Source of the DNA: Thiohalorhabdus sp. Cl-TMA
GTDB taxonomy: Bacteria > Pseudomonadota > Gammaproteobacteria > Thiohalorhabdales > Thiohalorhabdaceae
DNA length: 64,000 nt
Assembly (NCBI RefSeq): GCF_041821045.1
Contig: NZ_JBGUAW010000012.1
Location: 34,727 to 98,726, forward strand
Reading direction: 5' to 3'
Part shown: positions 28,279 to 35,827 of the stretch, piece after piece
Layout: each line of letters starts with the position of its first letter
Numbering within the stretch: the first letter of the stretch is position 1
Notes under the pieces: generated by a model
What the model was told of the DNA's origin: nothing
The model's database searches: none
What the model saw: the letters and a program-made list of their open reading frames with translations, nothing else
Position numbers and translations under genes: made by a program

Positions 28279-29034
28279 ATGTCCCATAGGCCGGATTCCC
28301 GGCGGGCCTACGCGCGAACCTGTACCAACTGCGGAAAACGGCGCAAGGCCACCGACCCCAGTCCGCCCTGGATGTGTCCGGGCTGCGGCCGTGATCTGCC
28401 GCCGCGCGATGACGGCGGGGCGCTGCGCCTGCGGATCGCCGCCACGCTCCTGCCGGAGGAGGAAGCTCCCGATGGATTGATTCTCGCAGGCCGGGCGGCT
28501 GTCTGGATCGCCCTTGCAGTCTGGGGGCTCCATTTCATCACCCTGGACCCGGCGACGAACGCCATCGGCCGCTCCTTCATGCATCAGATCAACCTGCCTT
28601 TCCATGAGGCCGGCCATGTCCTGTTCCGGCCCTTGGGCCGCTTCATGACCATCCTCGGCGGCTCTTTGTTCCAGGTCCTGGTGCCGCTCATCGTCGCCGC
28701 CGCCTTCCTGGTGCGGCTGCATCCCTTCGGCGTGGCCGTGGGGCTTTGGTGGGCCGGGCAGAGCCTCATGGACGTTGGTCCCTATATCCACGATGCGCGC
28801 AGGATGTCCCTGCCCTTGATCGGCGGGGGAACCGGCCAGGACCGCCCCTGGCTCCACGATTGGCATAACCTCTTGAGCCGGTTGGATCTGCTTTCCTGGG
28901 ACCAGGCACTGGCCGGGGTGGCCCATGCCCTCGGCGCTGCATTCCTGTTATCGGGCTTGGGGTGGGGGGCGATTGCCCTGTACAGGAGCTGGATGGCCAT
29001 GCGGGAGGGGTCCGCAAGGGGCCCGGGGCGCTAG
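28279..29034 (+). CDS. Zinc-ribbon membrane protein with HEAGH motif (possible M50-like metalloprotease)
   Basis: 251 residues; ATG with a GGGGGGA ribosome site. Residues about 14-40 form a zinc ribbon (CTNCGKRRK...CPGCG). A membrane helix at about 70-95 is followed by FHEAGHVLF (HExxH at 109-113), then two more hydrophobic segments (about 130-165) ending in MDVGPYIHDAR (Asp165, His171) and a last helix near 210-237. HExxH beside a membrane helix with a later Asp recalls site-2/M50 peptidases, but the classic NxxPxxxLDG motif is absent, so protease activity is only a possibility. No recognised function. It stands alone between rlmB and the rpsF promoter. Confidence 0.7.
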   Translation: MSHRPDSRRAYARTCTNCGKRRKATDPSPPWMCPGCGRDLPPRDDGGALRLRIAATLLPEEEAPDGLILAGRAAVWIALAVWGLHFITLDPATNAIGRSFMHQINLPFHEAGHVLFRPLGRFMTILGGSLFQVLVPLIVAAAFLVRLHPFGVAVGLWWAGQSLMDVGPYIHDARRMSLPLIGGGTGQDRPWLHDWHNLLSRLDLLSWDQALAGVAHALGAAFLLSGLGWGAIALYRSWMAMREGSARGPGR

Positions 29035-29183
29035 ACCGGCGGGGCGCTCCGTCGTCGGCGCGGCGATTCCCGGGCCGTCCCATGGATCCGGGGAACGCCT
29101 AACCGGGATGATGATATGACGCCCGTGCCGAATCAGGAATGCGGCTTCAAGCGGCCAGGCAAGAACCCGGTTGTAGCCGGGAC

Positions 29184-29212
29184 TTGGCGGATGCGCCGCT
29201 AGGGCCTACAAT
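29184..29212 (+). promoter_or_regulatory. sigma70-type promoter of the rpsF operon
   Basis: TTGGCG at 29184-29189, 17-base spacer, TACAAT at 29207-29212, ending 63 bases before the rpsF start. Near-consensus spacing and boxes; the best promoter match I see in the window. Confidence 0.75.
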
Positions 29213-29230
29213 AACGCGTTTTCCATCCTT

Positions 29231-29252
29231 GCTCTGCCGGGGTCGGTAGGGC
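29231..29252 (+). promoter_or_regulatory. Leader RNA hairpin upstream of rpsF, candidate S6:S18 autoregulatory site
   Basis: GCTCTGCCG and CGGTAGGGC pair as a 9-bp stem (two G-U pairs) with a GGGT loop, between the promoter and the rpsF ribosome site. Many bacteria bind the S6:S18 complex to a structured rpsF leader. The assignment here is inference from position. Confidence 0.35.
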
Positions 29253-29275
29253 TTTATCCGTAAGGAGAGGAAGTC

Positions 29276-29713
29276 GTGACCCATTACGAGATCCTGTTCA
29301 TCGTCCATCCTGACCAGAGCGATCAGGTCCCGCCCCTCGTCGAGAAGTACAAGGGCATGCTCACCCAGAACGGGGGGACCGTCCACCGCGAGGAGGACTG
29401 GGGCCGGCGCAAGCTCGCCTATCCCATCAACAAGGTGCACAAGGGCCACTACGTCCTGCTGAACGTCGAGTGCGACACGGCGGAAGTGGACGAGATGGCC
29501 GAGGCCTTCCGCTTCAACGACGCCATTCTCCGGCACATGGTGGTGCGCAAGGACCGGGCCGAGACCGAGTCCACCCCCATCTACAAGTCGCTGAAGGAGA
29601 AGGACAAGGGGTCCGGCGGCGGGGAGCGTGGCCAGTCCGAGCGTCCGCAGCCCAGTGAGGAGCAGCCCGAAGCGGAGCCCGAGTCTCCGGAATCCGCCGA
29701 GGTTTCCGAGTAA
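29276..29713 (+). CDS. rpsF: 30S ribosomal protein S6
   Basis: 145 residues, GTG start with AAGGAGAGG 5 bases upstream. N-terminus [19 protein letters not shown] and the motif [25 protein letters not shown] are diagnostic. The C-terminal tail (about residues 105-145) is long, acidic and rich in Glu, Pro and Ser, as in S6 proteins that are glutamylated or extended. First gene of the rpsF-priB-rpsR-DUF2232-rplI operon. Confidence 0.97.
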   Translation: MTHYEILFIVHPDQSDQVPPLVEKYKGMLTQNGGTVHREEDWGRRKLAYPINKVHKGHYVLLNVECDTAEVDEMAEAFRFNDAILRHMVVRKDRAETESTPIYKSLKEKDKGSGGGERGQSERPQPSEEQPEAEPESPESAEVSE

Positions 29714-29733
29714 TACCGGGGCGTGGCGGCGGG

Positions 29734-30084
29734 ATGTCCGAGCCCGAAAACCGGATCTGCCTGGAGGGCACAGTGCTGCCCGGGGCGGAGACGCGCTGGA
29801 CACCCGCGGGCCTGCCGCTGACCCGCTTCGAGCTGGAGCACAGCTCCCGGGTCGTCATCGCCGAGATGAAGCGGGTCGTGCAATGCCGGATAACCGTGGT
29901 TGCCCTCGGGGAGGCCCTGAGCGGCCAGGCCAAGGGGCTGGCCGCCGGAGGCGCCTGCCGCGTGGAAGGGGTTCTGGGACAGCGTGTCCGTCGGTGGCGT
30001 GGCGAGGAGCCCATGTACGGGCGCTTCGAGCTGCATGCCACGACCCTGAGCCCCCTGAACGGGCCTCCCAACGAACCCGAATGA
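29734..30084 (+). CDS. priB: Primosomal replication protein PriB
   Basis: 116 residues, a single OB-fold ssDNA-binding protein. The start NRICLEGTVLPGAETRWTPAGLP and the core LTRFELEHSSR, MKRVVQCRITVVALGEAL match PriB. It assists PriA-dependent replication restart. Its place between rpsF and rpsR is the normal beta/gammaproteobacterial arrangement. Confidence 0.92.
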   Translation: MSEPENRICLEGTVLPGAETRWTPAGLPLTRFELEHSSRVVIAEMKRVVQCRITVVALGEALSGQAKGLAAGGACRVEGVLGQRVRRWRGEEPMYGRFELHATTLSPLNGPPNEPE

Positions 30085-30112
30085 ATGATTGTCAGGAATA
30101 GGAGCATAGGAA

Positions 30113-30334
30113 ATGCGCCCGAGCTTTCGTCGTCGTAAGGTCTGCCGGTTCTGCGTGGACGGTGTGAACGAGATCGACTACAAGGACGTTCGTACCCTGG
30201 AGAACAATATTACCGACCAGGGCAAGATCGTGCCGAGCCGTATTACGGGAACCTGCAGCCGCCATCAGCGCATGCTGGCCAAGGCCATCAAGCGCGCCCG
30301 CGCCATCGCTCTGATCCCGTTTACTGTCCGCTAA
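30113..30334 (+). CDS. rpsR: 30S ribosomal protein S18
   Basis: 73 residues. [20 protein letters not shown] and the basic motif [25 protein letters not shown] are unmistakable for S18. The cysteines in CRFC are kept. 28 bases after priB, 4 bases before the DUF2232 gene. Confidence 0.98.
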   Translation: MRPSFRRRKVCRFCVDGVNEIDYKDVRTLENNITDQGKIVPSRITGTCSRHQRMLAKAIKRARAIALIPFTVR

Positions 30335-30338
30335 GGGC

Positions 30339-31277
30339 GTGACCAAGCTCGCCCAGCTCATCCTCGGGGGTCGGCTGCCGGCGGCGGTGATTACCGCCGG
30401 CCTTTTCCTGGTGGCGACCCTGCTCCCCCTGCTGGGGGGATTGATCGGGCTCGTGGCCGCGGTCCCGGCCGTGGTCATCGGCTGGCACGTGGGCGGGCGC
30501 GGCGTGCTGGAAGTGGGCCTGCTCGCCGGGGCCCTGGTGGGTCTGGCCACGCAGAGCCTGCTGCTGCCGCTTTTCTGGCTGGCCGCCTTCTGGCTCCCCG
30601 TGGGCATCGCCGCTGTGATGCTGCGTCGGGGCCCCGTGTTCGCCCAGGTGGGGCTTGTCCAGACGCTCCTGGTCCTTTCGGGGCTCGGCATCTGGGTCCT
30701 CGCCGTCGAGGGGAGCCCCCAGGCACTGGTGGCGGACTGGGTTACCGGGGTACTCGAGAACTGGGTCGATTCCCGCGGCCTGCCCGAGGATCAGGCCCAG
30801 CGAGTCATGGGTGAGCTGCACGCCAATGTGATCCCGGTCCTGGGGCGCTTCCTGCCGGGGGTGATCGGGGCCGGGGTCCTGATCACTTGGTGGGCGAATC
30901 TTCTGGGCGGTCTCGCCCTGGCCGCCCGCATCGGCGAGAACCCGGATGTGGCCGATAGCCTGCGCGCCTTCCGTCTTCCGGACGCCTCGGTCTGGCCGAT
31001 GATCGCCCTGGGCGTTGTCGCCTGGCTGGGCGCGGGTGGCGCCATCGGCTACTGGGCGGCGAACGGTCTGCTCGCGGTGGCCATGCTGTTCCTCGGCCAG
31101 GGGCTGGCGGTGGTGCACAGCGCCCGCTTGGCTTTCGGCTGGGGGCAGGGCTGGCTGGTGGTGTTCTATATCTTGGTGGGCCTGTTCGTGCAATTGACGC
31201 TGGCCGTCGCCCTGCTTGGGCTGGCGGACGTATGGGCCGATTTCCGAAACAAGCTCAAGGGTGCCGGGTCCGCCTGA
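30339..31277 (+). CDS. DUF2232 multi-pass membrane protein
   Basis: 312 residues, GTG start 4 bases after rpsR. About eight hydrophobic helices cover nearly the whole chain, with ITAGLFLVATLLPLLGGLIGL at the N-terminus and FYILVGLFVQLTLAVALLGLADVW at the C-terminus. Proteins of the DUF2232 (YybS-like) group sit at exactly this place between rpsR and rplI in many proteobacteria. Function unknown. Confidence 0.82.
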   Translation: MTKLAQLILGGRLPAAVITAGLFLVATLLPLLGGLIGLVAAVPAVVIGWHVGGRGVLEVGLLAGALVGLATQSLLLPLFWLAAFWLPVGIAAVMLRRGPVFAQVGLVQTLLVLSGLGIWVLAVEGSPQALVADWVTGVLENWVDSRGLPEDQAQRVMGELHANVIPVLGRFLPGVIGAGVLITWWANLLGGLALAARIGENPDVADSLRAFRLPDASVWPMIALGVVAWLGAGGAIGYWAANGLLAVAMLFLGQGLAVVHSARLAFGWGQGWLVVFYILVGLFVQLTLAVALLGLADVWADFRNKLKGAGSA

Positions 31278-31312
31278 CCCGGGATCCTGGACTTCCGAAT
31301 AAGGAGGATATG

Positions 31313-31759
31313 ATGGAGGTCATCCTGCTGGAGAAGGTGGAGAATCTGGGAGGCCTTGGCGAAGTGGTCAAGGTGGCTCCGGGCTATGCCCGGAACTATC
31401 TGGTCCCCAAGGAGAAGGCCCTGCCGGCCACCGAAGCGAACAAGAAGCGCTTCGAGGCCCAGCGCAAGGCATTCGAGGCACGTCAGGCGGAGCTGCTGCA
31501 TCACTACCGAACCATGGGGAATCAGATCGAAGGCACCACCATCCAGCTGGATCGGCGGGTGGCCGAGGCCGGGCGGCTCTTCGGCTCCGTGTCCAATGCC
31601 GACATCGCCGATGCCCTCAAGGAGCAGGGGTTCGATGTGGAGCGAGGCATGATTCTGCTTCCGCAAGGGCCCATGAAGGAGGTCGGGGACCACGAGGTGC
31701 ACGTGCGGCTGCATCCGGATGTTACTGTTACCATCACGGTCTCCATAGCCGGCATCTGA
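31313..31759 (+). CDS. rplI: 50S ribosomal protein L9
   Basis: 148 residues from ATG 31313 (MEVILLEKVENLGGLGEVV), with AAGGAGGA 4 bases upstream; an adjacent ATG at 31310 is too close to that site. L9 signature GEVVKVAPGYARNYLVPKEKAL is followed by the long connecting helix and a C-terminal domain ending in HVRLHPDVTVTITV. Length is normal. Confidence 0.97.
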   Translation: MEVILLEKVENLGGLGEVVKVAPGYARNYLVPKEKALPATEANKKRFEAQRKAFEARQAELLHHYRTMGNQIEGTTIQLDRRVAEAGRLFGSVSNADIADALKEQGFDVERGMILLPQGPMKEVGDHEVHVRLHPDVTVTITVSIAGI

Positions 31760-31832
31760 AGTCGGCGCATCCTCTCCCTCGCCAGGGGCCTTCAGGCTCC
31801 GGCAGGGAGCGCGGAAACGGGGTATTTCGGGT

Positions 31833-33194
31833 GTGCTGAATACCGATGAGCTGAAAGTCCCGCCCCATTCCGTGGAGGCGGAGCAGTCGGTCCTGGGCGG
31901 TTTGCTGCTCGACGAGAATGCCTGGGACCGGGTGGCGGACGTACTCAGCACCGATGCCTTCTATCGCCACGATCACCAGCTTATATTCGATGCCGTGGGC
32001 CAGCTGGTGGACCAGAACCGGCCCGCGGACATCGTCACCGTGGCGGAGGTTCTGGAGCGGCAGGGCAAGCTGGAGGAGTCCGGCGGTACCGCCTATCTGG
32101 CGACACTGGCCAACAACACCCCCACCACCGCCAACATCATCCATTACGCGAATGCCGTCCGCGAACGGGCGGTGCTTCGCTCCCTGATCCAGGTGGCGGG
32201 AGATATATCCGAGAGCGCCTTCCATCCCGGCGACCACTCCGTCGCCGAGATCCTGGATACCGCCGAACAGCGCATCTTCCGCATTGCGGACCAGTCCAAT
32301 CAGCGCCGCGGGGGCTTCTCCCCCCTCCGGGAGCTGCTGCGCGAGAGCGTCGAGCGGCTGGACGAGCTGTTCCAGCGCGATGACCCCATAACCGGCCTCA
32401 CCACCGGCTTCGACGATCTCGACGACAAGACCTCCGGACTCCAGGCTTCGGACCTCATCATCATCGCCGGCCGCCCCAGCATGGGGAAGACCTCCTTCGT
32501 CATGAACATGGCCGAATCCGTCTGCGTGCGCGGCGATGCCCCGGTGGCCATCTTCAGCCTGGAGATGCCGCGCGAGCAGCTCACCATGCGGCTGCTTTCC
32601 TCCCGAGCCCGCATCGATGCCCACAAGATGCGCAACGGCAACCTCCACGACGACGACTGGCCCAAGCTCACCAAGGCCGTGGGCGAGCTCTCCGAGGCCC
32701 CCCTGTTCATCGACGATACGCCCGGACTCGGCCCCATGGAGATGCGGGCCCGCTGCCGCCGGCTGAAGCGGGAGCACGGTCTCGGCCTGGTCATCGTCGA
32801 TTACCTGCAGCTCATGCAGGGCTCCTCGGACGCCGAGAACCGAGCCACGGAGATCTCGCAGATCTCCCGGTCCCTCAAGGCCCTGGCCCGGGAGCTGGAC
32901 GTCCCGGTGATCGCGCTCTCCCAGCTTAATCGCGGCCTGGAGCAGCGCCAGGACAAGCGGCCCATGATGTCCGACCTCCGCGAATCCGGCGCCATCGAGC
33001 AGGATGCGGATGTCATCATGTTCATCTACCGGGATGAGGTCTATCATCCCGACAATCCGGAAACAAAGGGGATTGCCGAGCTGATTATCGGCAAGCAGCG
33101 GAACGGGCCCACCGGCAAGGTCCGGCTCACCTTCCTTAATGAATACACCCGCTTCGAGAATTACGCGGGGCCTGAGCTCGCCGAGGACCTGTGA
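31833..33194 (+). CDS. dnaB: Replicative DNA helicase DnaB
   Basis: 453 residues from GTG 31833. N-terminal domain begins VPPHSVEAEQSVLGGLLLDENAWD; the RecA-like C-terminal domain has Walker A GRPSMGKTS at about residues 213-221, Walker B GLVIVDYLQLM, and the DRELRESGAIEQDADVI-like motif (here DLRESGAIEQDADVIMFIYRD). Unwinds DNA at the replication fork. No intein. Follows rplI by 73 bases, and alr follows by 1 base. Confidence 0.97.
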   Translation: MLNTDELKVPPHSVEAEQSVLGGLLLDENAWDRVADVLSTDAFYRHDHQLIFDAVGQLVDQNRPADIVTVAEVLERQGKLEESGGTAYLATLANNTPTTANIIHYANAVRERAVLRSLIQVAGDISESAFHPGDHSVAEILDTAEQRIFRIADQSNQRRGGFSPLRELLRESVERLDELFQRDDPITGLTTGFDDLDDKTSGLQASDLIIIAGRPSMGKTSFVMNMAESVCVRGDAPVAIFSLEMPREQLTMRLLSSRARIDAHKMRNGNLHDDDWPKLTKAVGELSEAPLFIDDTPGLGPMEMRARCRRLKREHGLGLVIVDYLQLMQGSSDAENRATEISQISRSLKALARELDVPVIALSQLNRGLEQRQDKRPMMSDLRESGAIEQDADVIMFIYRDEVYHPDNPETKGIAELIIGKQRNGPTGKVRLTFLNEYTRFENYAGPELAEDL

Positions 33195-33195
33195 C

Positions 33196-34284
33196 GTGGG
33201 CAGGCCTTCCCGGGTCCGGGTTTCCGCCCGCGCACTCGCCCACAACCTGAAGGTGGCCCAGCGGCAGGCGTCCGACTCCCGGATCATGACCATCGTCAAG
33301 GCGGACGCGTACGGACACGGCCTGGAATGGGCCGCCGGTGTCCTGGAGGAAAGCGGCGCCCACGCCTTCGGAGTGGCCTGTATCGAGGAGGGCATCCGGC
33401 TCCGGGAGGCGGGTATCCGGTGCCCGGTTTTCATTTTGGAGGGCTTCTTCCATCCCGATGAGCTGCGGGCGGTCCAGGCGCTCGACCTGGGCCTGGTGCT
33501 TCACCATCCGGAGCAGATCGAAGCGGTGCTGGAAGAGGGCACCGAGGCGGCGCCCATCCCCTGTTTCCTCAAGGTGGATAGCGGCATGCATCGGCTCGGC
33601 GTCTCACCGCGGGAGGCGCCCCTGCACGCCGAACGGCTCGCCCGCTCGCCCGGAGTGGCCTGGTACGGGCTGCTGAGCCACATGGCCCGCGCGGACACCC
33701 CCGATGATCCCTATAATGCTGGGCAGATCGACTGTCTGCGACGGGTGGCCGCGATGCTGCCGGATGGGTGCCCCCTTTCCCTGGCCAATTCCGCCGCCCT
33801 TCTGGCCCTGCCGCATTCCCACATGGACTGGGTACGTCCGGGGCTGATGCTGTTCGGCGCATCGCCGCTGGAAGGTCGGAGCGGTGCGGAGCTCGGCCTG
33901 GAGCCGGTTCTGCACCTGGAATCCCGTGTCATCGCCGTGCGCCATCTCGAGCCCGGGCAGTGGCTGGGGTACGGCACCGGGTTCCAGGCGGAGGAGCCCG
34001 TGCGGGTGGGCGTGGTGCCCCTCGGGTATGGCGATGGCTATCCGCGCCATCTGGAGACCGGCACTCCGGTGCGCGTGGGGGACAAGCCCACCCGGACCCT
34101 GGGGCGCGTCTGTATGGACATGACCTTCGTCGATCTCAGTTCCCTGCCGGAGGAAGGAGAGGATTCCCTCGTGGAGCTTCTGGGCCCCGGTGTACCGGCG
34201 GAAATCCTGGCCCGCGGGGCGGGCACCATTCCCTACGAGATCCTGTGCGGCCTGCGCAACCGGTTGCGGCGGGTTACCCAGTGA
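33196..34284 (+). CDS. alr: Alanine racemase
   Basis: 362 residues from GTG 33196, with GAGGA 8 bases upstream; an in-frame extension into dnaB (from 33139) is rejected because the family starts with RPSRVRVSARALAHNLKV. PLP lysine in IVKADAYGHG (about residues 33-42) and the second catalytic Tyr region GYGTGF / GRVCMDMTFVDLS are present. Makes D-alanine for peptidoglycan. Its stop overlaps the mlaE GTG. Confidence 0.95.
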   Translation: MGRPSRVRVSARALAHNLKVAQRQASDSRIMTIVKADAYGHGLEWAAGVLEESGAHAFGVACIEEGIRLREAGIRCPVFILEGFFHPDELRAVQALDLGLVLHHPEQIEAVLEEGTEAAPIPCFLKVDSGMHRLGVSPREAPLHAERLARSPGVAWYGLLSHMARADTPDDPYNAGQIDCLRRVAAMLPDGCPLSLANSAALLALPHSHMDWVRPGLMLFGASPLEGRSGAELGLEPVLHLESRVIAVRHLEPGQWLGYGTGFQAEEPVRVGVVPLGYGDGYPRHLETGTPVRVGDKPTRTLGRVCMDMTFVDLSSLPEEGEDSLVELLGPGVPAEILARGAGTIPYEILCGLRNRLRRVTQ

Positions 34285-35054
34285 TCTCGGCGGTCCTGGG
34301 CAAGATCGGTGGGTGGGCCCTGTTCTACCTGGGCCGCTGGGGGGAAGCGGTCCTGCTCTTCGTCCGCACCCTGCTGTTCACCTTCAGCCGGCCCCTGTAT
34401 CTGCGCAATCTGATCTACCAGCTGGAGTTCATCGGCATCAACTCGCTGCCGGTGGTGCTACTAACCTCCGCCTTCACGGGCATGGTTCTGGCCCTGCAGA
34501 TATTCAGCGGGTTCGCCCGCTTCGGTGCCGAGAGTATGACGGGAACGGTAGTGGGCTACTCCATCGTGCGTGAGCTGGGGCCGGTGCTGGTGGGCCTCAT
34601 GGTGGCGGGGCGCGCCGGCGCGGCCATGGCCGCCGAGCTGGGCACCATGCGCGTCACGCAGCAGATCGACGCCCTGTACGCGCTGTCCGCCGACCCGGTC
34701 CGCTATCTGATCGTGCCCCGCTTCTGGGCCGGGGTGATCGCGCTGCCCCTTTTGGTGACCATCGGCGACTTCGTGGGCATGTGGGCGAGCTATGCCCTGA
34801 GCGTGGGCGTGCTCGGCGCCAATCCCGTGGTGTATTGGGACAGCATGTTCGATTTCATGGAGCTCTGGGACTTTTACTCGGGCCTTATCAAGGCCACGGT
34901 GTTCGGTGGGATCATCGCTTTCGTGGCCAGCTATGAAGGCTTCACCACCAAGGGCGGCGCGCGCGGCGTGGGCGGTGCCACCACGCGCGCCGTGGTCAGT
35001 GCCGCTACCCTGATCCTGGCCGCAAACTACTTCATCACCTATCTGGTGGTCTGA
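34281..35054 (+). CDS. mlaE: MlaE, permease of the MCE-type phospholipid transporter
   Basis: 257 residues from GTG 34281 overlapping the alr stop. Core motifs LPVVLLTSAFTGMVLALQ, IVRELGPVLVGLMVAGRAGAAMAAELGTMRVTQQIDAL and the C-terminal SAATLILAANYFITYLVV are those of the MlaE/YrbE family (five to six membrane helices). The gene precedes mlaF, the reverse of the E. coli order. Forms the inner-membrane ABC transporter with MlaF and MlaD. Confidence 0.93.
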   Translation: MISAVLGKIGGWALFYLGRWGEAVLLFVRTLLFTFSRPLYLRNLIYQLEFIGINSLPVVLLTSAFTGMVLALQIFSGFARFGAESMTGTVVGYSIVRELGPVLVGLMVAGRAGAAMAAELGTMRVTQQIDALYALSADPVRYLIVPRFWAGVIALPLLVTIGDFVGMWASYALSVGVLGANPVVYWDSMFDFMELWDFYSGLIKATVFGGIIAFVASYEGFTTKGGARGVGGATTRAVVSAATLILAANYFITYLVV

Positions 35055-35056
35055 AC

Positions 35057-35818
35057 ATGACGGAGCCGATCCTCGAGATCCGCGGTATGCGCAAGGCCTT
35101 CGGCGACTTCGTGGTCTGGGAGGGCGGCGACCTCGTTCTGCAGGAGGGGGAGACCCATGCCGTCATCGGCGGCAGCGGCACCGGGAAGTCGGTGCTGCTG
35201 AAAACCGTGCTGGGTTTGCTGGAGCCGGATGCCGGCTCGGTGCGCTTCCGTGGTCGGGAGGTGGTGGGAGCGAACGGGGACGTGCGCTCCAAGATCGTCC
35301 GCGAGATCGGCATGCTGTTCCAGGACGCCGCCCTGTTCGACAGCATGAATGTGGGAGAGAACGTGGCCTTCGAGCTGGAGCAGCTCAAGCTCATGAAGCG
35401 CAAGGCGATCCGCGAACGGGTGGCGGAGGTGCTGGAGTGGGTGGGCCTTCCCGGCATCGAGAAGCGGGATCCGGCACAGCTGTCCGGGGGCATGCGCAAG
35501 CGGGTGGGATTGGCCCGCGCCCTGGCCAGCGGGCCCAAGCTCATGCTGTATGATGAGCCCACCACCGGGCTGGACCCCATCACCAGCGACGTCATCAACG
35601 AGCTGATCATCTACCTTCGCGAGAAGACGCACACTTCCGGGCTGGTCATTACCCATGACATGCCCAGCGCCTACAAGATCGCCGACCGCATCAGCATGCT
35701 CTACAAGGGGCGCCTGATCTTCACCGGAACCCCAGAGGAAGTCCGTACAACCGATCACCCCGTGGTGTCCCAATTCGTGCATGGCCGGGCCCACGGTCCC
35801 ATCACCAACGGGGCGTAA
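35057..35818 (+). CDS. mlaF: MlaF-like ABC transporter ATPase
   Basis: 253 residues. Walker A GGSGTGKS (about residues 39-46), signature LSGGMRKRVGLARAL, Walker B LMLYDEPTTGLDPI, and the H-loop LVITHDM. ATTGLDPITSDVINELI-type sequence and FQDAALFDSMNVGENVAFEL are typical of MlaF/Mkl ATPases. Energises phospholipid movement between inner and outer membrane. Two bases after mlaE, 9 before mlaD. Confidence 0.95.
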   Translation: MTEPILEIRGMRKAFGDFVVWEGGDLVLQEGETHAVIGGSGTGKSVLLKTVLGLLEPDAGSVRFRGREVVGANGDVRSKIVREIGMLFQDAALFDSMNVGENVAFELEQLKLMKRKAIRERVAEVLEWVGLPGIEKRDPAQLSGGMRKRVGLARALASGPKLMLYDEPTTGLDPITSDVINELIIYLREKTHTSGLVITHDMPSAYKIADRISMLYKGRLIFTGTPEEVRTTDHPVVSQFVHGRAHGPITNGA

Positions 35819-35827
35819 GGAAAACGC

